From CAILKP01 sp038231815 (GTDB taxonomy: Bacteria; Planctomycetota; Phycisphaerae; Phycisphaerales; UBA1924), in NCBI GenBank assembly GCA_038231815.1, contig JBBRKQ010000174.1, positions 1 to 6,925 of the forward strand: 6,925 bases of DNA, given 5' to 3'. The notes below the pieces were generated by a model. It was given only the letters and a program-made list of their open reading frames with translations, was not told where the DNA came from and searched no databases. A program made the position numbers and the translations under genes. This document shows, piece by piece, positions 1 to 5,210 of this stretch (within the stretch, counting starts at the first letter, position 1; every line of letters begins with the position of its first letter).

Positions 1-302
1 ACATACGCGAACGAGCCCGACACCATAACAAAATTGGGTTGACCGCCTGTCCCGATACTTCCGGCCAGCGTTGGCGTCGCCGGATTGCTGACGTCGAACA
101 CCTGCAGCGCGATTGAGAATGCGTTGATCACATACACAAACGATCCCGATACCGCCACGGAATAGGGGCCGGACCCTGTCGGGATGCTCCCGACCAGCGT
201 CGGTACCGCCGGATTGCTGATGTTGAAGATTTGCAACGTGTTTGAGATGGCATTGACCACATACGCGAATGAGCCCGACACTGCCACGGCATAGGCTCCG
301 GA
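1..302 (-). repeat. 129-bp coding tandem repeat (LVIVD beta-propeller units)
   Basis: A 129-bp period is visible directly: the strings beginning acatacgcgaa at position 1, acatacacaaa at 130 and acatacgcgaa at 259 are equivalent points of successive units. In protein terms these are 43-residue units, with the SGSF(A/V)YV motif at residues 251, 294 and 337 and (I/V)SNPAxPTL in between. Over the first 23 bases, the units at 1 and 259 match at 22 positions, while the units at 1 and 130 match at 19. Two full units and part of a third are in the window; the array continues beyond the left edge. Confidence 0.85.
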
Positions 303-1028
303 TCCTGTCGCCGCTGAGCCGATGTTTTGCAACGATTCCAAGGCGACGGTGCCCAGCCCGCTTTGCACATCAGTGCTCAGCGCTGACCGCGCCAGCGTGC
401 CCGTGCCGATGTTGGCACCGCTCAGATTGGTCAGTCCCGCGCCGCTCACCCCGGCAAGGGAAGATGACGGCACAGCGCCCGTGAGGTTGGCTGCGTTGGT
501 GTAGAACGCCCCCGCCTGACCGTTGAGCGCTGTCGCGTTCGCCGCCGTTGTTGCCGTCGTCGCGGTTGTCGCCGTTGTTGCCGTAGCCGCCGTACCCGCG
601 CTGCTCGCAAAGTTGGCATTCGGTGCCGCCGTCAACTCCTGCCGCGGCGACAACACCGTGTACCCGCTGGCATCCGAGCAATCCAGCCCGGTGTCCACAC
701 GCACCTCCATCTCCAAAAACCGCTGCTGCCCGGCAAACACCGTCCCAAAGTCCAAAGCCGCGGCGAAGCGGCCGTCGGCCACCGCCAAGTTATCAGAGCA
801 AAGCGTGCTACCAATTTGGTTGCCACCACCGGGCGCGTCATAGAGCCGAAAGCGAATGTCATAGTTGCCGCTGGCGGGTGTGCCCGCGCTCGTCAGTTCA
901 CCCTGATAGGTAAAGGCGGTGGTGAGCGGACCCTTTGCCCGGGCGGCTTGACTCGCTCCGAGCAGGGCACTGCTCAGGATCATTCCGGCAAGGAGGTAGC
1001 GTGCGGTTGGGGGCGTGGAAATGTTCAT
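1..1028 (-). CDS. Exported protein with shared FxYQG/LSPRQ module and LVIVD-type beta-propeller repeats (partial, C-terminus outside window)
   Basis: This frame reads open from an ATG at 1028-1026 to the window edge (342 codons), so only the N-terminal part is present. Residues 1-31 look like a signal peptide: a basic start, a hydrophobic core at 11-25 and small residues near 28-31. Residues 39-141 form a module running from FTYQGEL to LSPRQELTAAPNANFA, with two cysteines (C77, C117) that could pair after export. Residues 146-163 are a Thr/Ala linker. Residues 164-235 resemble phage tail-fibre stalk sequence (GAGLTNLSGANIGTGTL). From residue 243 a 43-residue unit repeats (SGSFAYVVNA...LQIFNISNPAVPTLVGS), matching the LVIVD repeat of beta-propeller surface proteins. 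Likely secreted or attached to the cell surface; binding partner and role unknown. It is divergent from the sigma gene and shares 228 bp of upstream DNA with it. The missing C-terminus might carry a sorting signal or more propeller blades. Confidence 0.87.
   Translation of the reverse strand, partial: MNISTPPTARYLLAGMILSSALLGASQAARAKGPLTTAFTYQGELTSAGTPASGNYDIRFRLYDAPGGGNQIGSTLCSDNLAVADGRFAAALDFGTVFAGQQRFLEMEVRVDTGLDCSDASGYTVLSPRQELTAAPNANFASSAGTAATATTATTATTATTAANATALNGQAGAFYTNAANLTGAVPSSSLAGVSGAGLTNLSGANIGTGTLARSALSTDVQSGLGTVALESLQNIGSAATGSGAYAVAVSGSFAYVVNAISNTLQIFNISNPAVPTLVGSIPTGSGPYSVAVSGSFVYVINAFSIALQVFDVSNPATPTLAGSIGTGGQPNFVMVSGSFAY
540..593 (-). repeat. Degenerate 9-bp repeat encoding a Thr-Thr-Ala linker
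   Basis: Residues 146-163 of the leftward exported protein are built only of Thr and Ala (TAATATTATTATTATTAA), mostly with a three-residue period. At DNA level the 9-bp unit (ACAACGGCG and variants) has diverged at third codon positions while the protein stays repetitive. It joins the FxYQG/LSPRQ module to the stalk-like region and sits at the same place as the Asn-Ala-Thr repeat in the gene at 5211-6905. Confidence 0.75.
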
Positions 1029-1036
1029 TTGGGGGT

Positions 1037-1040
1037 CTCC
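1037..1040 (-). promoter_or_regulatory. Ribosome binding site of the leftward exported protein
   Basis: The minus strand reads GGAG followed by 8 nt and then ATG at 1028. This is a good Shine-Dalgarno match at normal spacing. It fixes the start of the leftward gene, which would otherwise be open only because it leaves the window. Confidence 0.7.
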
Positions 1041-1129
1041 GTTGAGTTGTGAATAGGCAGAATTGGTTAACGGGTATGCGGCGGACCGGACACTGAACGC
1101 AAACTGCCAGAACCAGGCACACGGAATTT

Positions 1130-1152
1130 CGGTAAGATTCGCAAGATTACCG
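1130..1152. promoter_or_regulatory. Inverted repeat CGGTAA-N11-TTACCG, candidate operator
   Basis: Perfect 6-bp arms (1130-1135 and 1147-1152) flank an 11-bp spacer. Inside it AAGATT occurs twice, at 1134-1139 and 1143-1148, 9 bp apart, so the site is both a palindrome and a short direct repeat. It lies about midway between the two divergent start codons (102 bp from one, 104 bp from the other), where an operator acting on both genes would sit. No family of regulator is recognised; a chance palindrome of this size cannot be excluded. Confidence 0.3.
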
Positions 1153-1195
1153 AGTTTGCCGTCAGCCGGGCTAGACTTACGCCGATTACGCAGAA

Positions 1196-1219
1196 CTGGC
1201 GGCATGTTCGCCGCCCCAG
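1196..1219 (+). promoter_or_regulatory. GC-rich hairpin upstream of the sigma gene
   Basis: GGCGGC (1198-1203) and GCCGCC (1210-1215) are perfect arms around a 6-nt loop. Alternatively CTGGCGGC pairs with GCCG...CCAG with a 2-nt bulge, making a longer stem over 1196-1219. It ends 37 nt before the sigma start codon, so it could lie in the leader RNA. The same bases can also be read as a poor -24/-12 promoter. Function is unproven. Confidence 0.3.
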
Positions 1220-1256
1220 AGTCGGCTTGCTTTAGTCCGATAAATGGCTCTGACCC

Positions 1257-1853
1257 ATGAGTGCTGAGCAGCCACACGATGTAACGAGACTGCTGGCCCA
1301 GATCGCCGATGGCGACGAGGCGGCCACAGGTCAACTGCTCAACGCAGCCTACGGAGACCTGCGAGCCTTAGCAGCAGTCGTGTTTGGCACCGGCCAAGCG
1401 GGCCACACCCTCCAGCCCACGGCCTTGGTCAACGAGGTCTGCCTGCGGATGCTTAAGACGCCCAACCCCGGGTGGAATGATCGCAAGCACTTCTTTCGTG
1501 CCGCCGCCAAGGCGATGCGCAGCGTGCTGACCGATTACGCACGGGCTCGCAACGCAAACCGCCGCGGCGGCGGGGCGGTGCGAGTGCCGCTGGATTCATT
1601 GTGCCTTGAAGCGTTACCGGGTGCCACGGACAAGGGTGCCTCGCACCTTGAACTGGTGGACCTGCTGCGACTTGATGATGCGGTTGCGCGGCTCACAAAG
1701 TTTGATGAGCGCATCGGCCAGGTCTTTGAGTTGCGGTTTTTAGCGGGGCTTACCGTGGAACAGACCGCCGCGGTGGCTGAAGTTTCAGTAGGTGCGGTAG
1801 AGCAGGACAGCCGGTTCATCCGCGCTTGGCTGCAAAGAGAGCTCGCCGCATGA
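1257..1853 (+). CDS. ECF-type RNA polymerase sigma factor, Sigma70_ECF / TIGR02999 family
   Basis: A 198-aa protein of normal length for this family. Region 2 is recognisable from DVTRLLAQIADGD (residues 8-20) through GHTLQPTALVNEVCLRML (49-66) and HFFRAAAKAMRSVLTDYARAR (78-98). The linker RRGGGAVRVPLDSL (102-115) is typical of the family. Region 4 runs from about 135 to 196, with ELRFLAGLTVEQTAA and RAWLQREL. It should direct RNA polymerase to a dedicated promoter set. Two points stand out. QPTA replaces the acidic DAED motif of classical ECFs, as is usual in this family. The recognition helix reads VGAVEQDSRFIRAW, where relatives usually have something like TVKRDWR. The start is chosen for family length and the N-terminal DVTRLL motif; the ribosome site is weak. 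It overlaps the kinase gene by 4 bp, suggesting joint expression and partner control. Confidence 0.92.
   Translation: MSAEQPHDVTRLLAQIADGDEAATGQLLNAAYGDLRALAAVVFGTGQAGHTLQPTALVNEVCLRMLKTPNPGWNDRKHFFRAAAKAMRSVLTDYARARNANRRGGGAVRVPLDSLCLEALPGATDKGASHLELVDLLRLDDAVARLTKFDERIGQVFELRFLAGLTVEQTAAVAEVSVGAVEQDSRFIRAWLQRELAA
1836..1853 (+). promoter_or_regulatory. ATGA start/stop overlap with weak Shine-Dalgarno
   Basis: The kinase ATG (1850-1852) overlaps the sigma TGA (1851-1853). AGAGAG at 1836-1841 ends 8 nt before that ATG. This arrangement points to translational coupling and favours the ATG at 1850 over an in-frame TTG at 1826, which would only add eight basic residues inside the sigma gene. 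Confidence 0.7.
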
Positions 1854-4747
1854 GCGACAGCGGCCGCGATAACGAACTCGACAGACCAGCCCTGACAGCA
1901 GATCAGTTTGCGCTGGTGCGAGACATTTTTCGCCAGGCTTTAGAGGCCGCAGAAGCCGAGCGGGCCGAGATCGTCGCCGCGGCCAGTCGGGGCGACGAGT
2001 TGGTGCGCCAGCATGTGATGGAACTGCTGAGCGCCGATGCCACCGTGGCAGCGCAAGTCAGCCCCGACGGCGGCGGGCTGGTTCGGCGGGTGATGGCCCG
2101 CGAACCCGGTGGAAATGGTGGAAATGGTGGAAATGGTGGAAATGGTGGAAATGGTGGAGATGGTGGGAATGGTGGGAATGGCGAGGGTGGCGATGCCCTG
2201 AGCCCAACGGCCTGGCCGAGCGCCGACGACTTCAGCGACCAAGTGCCGGAGCAACTGGGGCGTTACCGCGTGCTCCGCATCCTGGGCAAGGGTGGCATGG
2301 GCGTCGTGTATCTAGCGAGTCAGACCAACCCGGCCCGTGAAGTGGCACTCAAACTGCTGCGGCCTGACAGCGGCTCACGCAGTTCTCGCGGCCTGCGTGG
2401 CCGCTTTGCCCGCGAGATCCGCGCGCTGGCGCGGCTAGAGCACCCGGGCATCGCCCGGATTTACGATGCAGGAGTCGAGCCGGCGGCAGGCGGAGATATT
2501 TCATACTTCGCTATGGAATACGTGCGCGGGCCAGACCTTGTCACCTATGCAAACCAGGAGAAACTCAACCCGTCCGAGCGTGCAACCCTCATGGCCAGAG
2601 TTGCTGATGCCGTTCAGCACGCGCACACACGCGGTGTGCTGCACCGCGATCTCAAGCCATCCAATGTGCTGGTGAGTAGTGGAGATATCACGACACTGCA
2701 CACGAGCCAACCCGGCGAAACCAGCACGCCACGCAGCCGCGCCAGCGAAACAGCCACGGCATCAGAGGGCGGACCCCAGCCCAAGATCCTCGACTTTGGC
2801 GTGGCCCGCGTGCTTGAGCCCGACACGCAGCACACCGTGCTGACGCACCACGGCCTGCTCATCGGCACCGTGGCGTACATGAGCCCTGAGCAACTCGGCG
2901 GCGACCCCGAGGCGGTCGATACACGGGCTGACATTTACGCCATGGGCGTGATGCTGTATGAACTGATCACGGGAGCACTGCCGTTTGATGTGGCCGGCAA
3001 GCCGCTGGCGGAGGCGGCCAAGTTGATCAGCGAAGGAAACGCCCGCCCCATGCGAGCGCGGTCGGCTGACGGAACCGGCGTGGATGGGCGGGTAGATCGT
3101 GATCTGGTAATCATCACCAGCAAGGCGATGCAGCGAGATAAAGAGCGGCGCTATATCTCGGCAAGTGAACTAGCCGAGGACCTGCGCCGGTATCTGCGTA
3201 ACGACCCGATCATGGCCAGATCGCCCACCGCGGCCTACCAGCTTTCGATGTTTGCCCGCCGCAATCGCGGGCTGGTCGCCATGAGCGGTGCGGTGGTGCT
3301 GGCGGTAGTGGCCGGCCTAATGGTCAGCTCCGTGCTCTATCTGCGCGAGCAGAAAGCCAGCGCAGAGGCCAGACACGAAGCGCGTCTGAGCACGGCGGTA
3401 CGAGATTATCTATTGCGAGACATTTTGCTGGCGGCCTCACCGTCACAGATGGGCTACGAAGTCAAAATGCTTGATGTGCTGAATCGCGCCACCGAGGGGC
3501 TCGATCATCGCTTCGATGGTCAGCCAGAGCTGGAGGCTGCGGTGCGGATGTACATGGCTGTGACGTTCGCCAACCTCGGCAAGTTTAAACAGAGCTACGA
3601 GCAGGCGGGCAAATCAATGATGCTCGCCGAGCAATCGCTCGGAAAGGACGCCCTTCCAACCATCGAGGCACTCAACGCGATGGCCGAGGCCGCGCGAGAA
3701 ATGCAAAGTAACCAGATCGCGCTTGACCATGCCCAAGACGCGGTCAGTCGGGCAAGTCGGGCACTCGCGCCAGGCAATCCGCTGCTGGCCAGAATGTACA
3801 GCCAACTGGGTTCCATCCTGCTGGTGCTGGGTCGGCAGACAGAGGCCACAGCAGAGTTGCGCAGGGCGATACGGTTGTTTGAGGCAGCGGGACCAGAGTT
3901 TGCAAGTGAGGCGCTGGGATCGATGTCGTGGTTGCAAAGTGCCCTGCAGACTGCGGGTGACCACGTTGCTGCACTGGAGCTTTGCCGCCAGATTGTGACC
4001 AAAGGCGAGACGCTGCAAGGAGTTGACCACCCTGACTCGATCGCATCGCGGAACAATCTGGTCCAAGCACTTCTAAGGCAAGGGCTGTTTGCGGAGGCCG
4101 CAGAGACCGCAGAGCAGTTGCCCGCCGCGGCGATAAAGGTGTTTCCGCCCGGGCACCCCAGTCGGGCCCACAGCCATCTCACGGCAATGACCGCGATGCT
4201 GCGGGCCGGGCGGATGGAGCTGGCTGAGCGATATGGCTTAGAGGCTTACCGGCTCTTCGTTGAGTCGTTTGATGAGTTGAACTGGCTGGCGGAGCGATCA
4301 GTTCATCAGCTGCGATTTCTCTACGCAACATGGCCCGGGCACACCGCCCAACTGGCGCGGTGGCAACTCGCCGCGGTACGGGTGCGATTAATGGTCGCCA
4401 ACTCAGACGAGCGGGCGACGACCGTGAAGCTGCTGACCGAACTTGCAACCGAACGCTCAAAGGCCGGGCAAAGCGGCAATGACGCGACGGCTGCCGGAGT
4501 GTTGGCCGTGGTGTGGGCCCACACCGAGCAACTCGCCCCGCCCGGCCACGAGCGACGCGCGGCGTTCTTTGCCAATCTCGCGCTCGCCGCGGCAGCAGTT
4601 GGCGATGAAACAGTGCGCAAGGGCTCGCTGGTCAAGGCAGCCGACGCGCTGGCTTACGCCAAAGACCGCGCGGGCGTCGAGGCGATCCTCGCGGCCGCGG
4701 CCAGCGGTGGTGGTGGGCAGGGCGTCGGACAGGGTGCTGGAAAGTAA
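1850..4747 (+). CDS. Membrane-anchored serine/threonine protein kinase with TPR-like C-terminal region
   Basis: 965 aa from the ATG that overlaps the sigma stop. Residues 14-70 are a helical N-terminus (FALVRDIFRQALEAAEAERA...) common in planctomycete kinases. A GGN repeat follows at 87-110. The Hanks-type kinase domain spans about 138-450 and looks catalytically complete: glycine loop GKGGMGVVY (146-154), Lys168 in VALK, helix-C Glu189, HRDLKPSN (265-272), DFG (315-317), SPE (345-347) and Asp361. About 30 extra Ser/Thr-rich residues (276-310) sit between HRDLKPSN and DFG. One transmembrane helix lies at about 474-497. Residues 510-820 are helical and TPR-like (for example ARMYSQLGSILLVLGRQTEA), and the tail is Gly-rich. 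With the kinase inside, the TPR half should lie outside the cytoplasmic membrane. The likely role is to phosphorylate cytoplasmic targets, the partner sigma factor being the obvious candidate; the stimulus is unknown. Confidence 0.93.
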   Translation: MSDSGRDNELDRPALTADQFALVRDIFRQALEAAEAERAEIVAAASRGDELVRQHVMELLSADATVAAQVSPDGGGLVRRVMAREPGGNGGNGGNGGNGGNGGDGGNGGNGEGGDALSPTAWPSADDFSDQVPEQLGRYRVLRILGKGGMGVVYLASQTNPAREVALKLLRPDSGSRSSRGLRGRFAREIRALARLEHPGIARIYDAGVEPAAGGDISYFAMEYVRGPDLVTYANQEKLNPSERATLMARVADAVQHAHTRGVLHRDLKPSNVLVSSGDITTLHTSQPGETSTPRSRASETATASEGGPQPKILDFGVARVLEPDTQHTVLTHHGLLIGTVAYMSPEQLGGDPEAVDTRADIYAMGVMLYELITGALPFDVAGKPLAEAAKLISEGNARPMRARSADGTGVDGRVDRDLVIITSKAMQRDKERRYISASELAEDLRRYLRNDPIMARSPTAAYQLSMFARRNRGLVAMSGAVVLAVVAGLMVSSVLYLREQKASAEARHEARLSTAVRDYLLRDILLAASPSQMGYEVKMLDVLNRATEGLDHRFDGQPELEAAVRMYMAVTFANLGKFKQSYEQAGKSMMLAEQSLGKDALPTIEALNAMAEAAREMQSNQIALDHAQDAVSRASRALAPGNPLLARMYSQLGSILLVLGRQTEATAELRRAIRLFEAAGPEFASEALGSMSWLQSALQTAGDHVAALELCRQIVTKGETLQGVDHPDSIASRNNLVQALLRQGLFAEAAETAEQLPAAAIKVFPPGHPSRAHSHLTAMTAMLRAGRMELAERYGLEAYRLFVESFDELNWLAERSVHQLRFLYATWPGHTAQLARWQLAAVRVRLMVANSDERATTVKLLTELATERSKAGQSGNDATAAGVLAVVWAHTEQLAPPGHERRAAFFANLALAAAAVGDETVRKGSLVKAADALAYAKDRAGVEAILAAAASGGGGQGVGQGAGK
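2108..2179 (+). repeat. 9-bp tandem repeat (GGTGGAAAT) encoding Gly-Gly-Asn linker
   Basis: Eight 9-bp units follow one another in frame; the first five are identical at DNA level and the last three carry single-base changes, giving GGN x5, GGD and GGN x2. It links the N-terminal helical segment of the kinase protein to the catalytic domain. Near-perfect units at DNA level point to recent slippage, so copy number may differ between strains without breaking the frame. Confidence 0.95.
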
Positions 4748-5142
4748 AGCTCACTCTCGCCGGCACAACCGCAGCGACACGATGAAAATGGCCGTGTCAC
4801 AGACCCTCAGCTTCGGCGCGGACGAGCCGCCACTCCTCGCGGCCCCTCTCGCCTTGGGCGGCCCGACAGGTTGCCCGACAGGTTGCCGCGCTAGGTCGCA
4901 ATCTCTCAGCCCGAGCCCGGTGGGGTTGGATAACTCTAAAATCCTCAAGACCGACAAACCGTTCCCGTCAACCAATCCAAATCACCGTTGTGCGCAACCG
5001 CGGCGCGCTAATCGCCGCCCCGCGCACCCTCGGGCCCGCCGCCGAAGCCGATCGCCTCTAAACCGACATCAACGCCTTGCCCGAGCCGACAACCAACCGT
5101 CCCGGCCGGCACGGGCACCGCGCCAGCCACATCCAAACAAAA
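4748..5142. other. Noncoding stretch between the convergent kinase and S74-chaperone genes
   Basis: About 395 bp with no gene I can support. Frames open here on either strand give compositions rich in Arg, Pro and Ser with no family motif or convincing ribosome site. Visible structure: a 12-bp direct duplication GCCCGACAGGTT at 4861-4872 and 4873-4884, and an inverted repeat GCGGCG-N7-CGCCGC at 5000-5018 with no T-tract. No clear intrinsic terminator for the kinase gene is seen before the hairpin at 5143-5168. Confidence 0.6.
4861..4884. repeat. 12-bp tandem duplication
   Basis: GCCCGACAGGTT occurs twice back to back and is followed by GCCG, the start of a third imperfect unit. It is in noncoding DNA downstream of the kinase gene. 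It is probably a simple slippage duplication. Confidence 0.8.
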
Positions 5143-5168
5143 ACCCCCGAGCCGTAAGGCCCGGGGGT
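5135..5168 (-). terminator. Intrinsic (Rho-independent) terminator of the S74-chaperone gene
   Basis: On the minus strand an 11-bp stem (5143-5153 with 5158-5168, one A-C mismatch) with a 4-nt loop is followed directly by TTTTTGTTT. The stem begins about 43 nt after the stop codon of the leftward gene at 5211. In the plus direction the stem is followed by TCGTTCG, a poor U-tract, so termination of the kinase transcript here would be weaker. Confidence 0.85.
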
Positions 5169-5210
5169 CGTTCGCTTGGCAATCAATCATCTCTCCCCAA
5201 TCGCCCCGGA

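Larger units (their letters stand above)
1029..1256. other. Divergent intergenic region between exported-protein gene and sigma-kinase pair
   Basis: These 228 bp must hold the promoters of both divergent genes. I see no convincing sigma70-type -35/-10 pair at good spacing on either strand, which is not unusual in planctomycetes. The region holds two short inverted repeats (1130-1152 and 1196-1219), listed separately. There is no credible small gene here, and no clear Shine-Dalgarno in front of the sigma gene. Confidence 0.6.

Noticed and set aside
1063..1105. Minus-strand promoter TTGCGT with a CATACC -10 box for the leftward gene
   Set aside because: Each box matches only three of six consensus bases, the spacing is 18, and the sigma factor that reads it is unknown. 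Not better than chance in 228 bp.
1197..1211. Sigma54-like -24/-12 promoter TGGCGGCATGTTCGC
   Set aside because: The GG-N10-GC spacing fits and TGGC is present, but the -12 element is imperfect (TCGC for TTGC), no activator site is evident, and the same bases are explained by the hairpin.
3595..4182. 195-codon open frame on the minus strand inside the TPR-coding part of the kinase gene
   Set aside because: It is antisense to a well-supported coding region, has no recognisable family, and its composition (Ser/Ala/Arg) is what the complement of Ala/Leu/Glu-rich codons gives.
4751..4975. Possible 74-aa small protein on the minus strand between the convergent genes
   Set aside because: No family match by eye, Gly/Pro/Arg/Ala-rich composition, no clear ribosome site, and it lies downstream of the strong terminator of the neighbouring minus-strand gene, so it would need its own promoter, which I cannot see.
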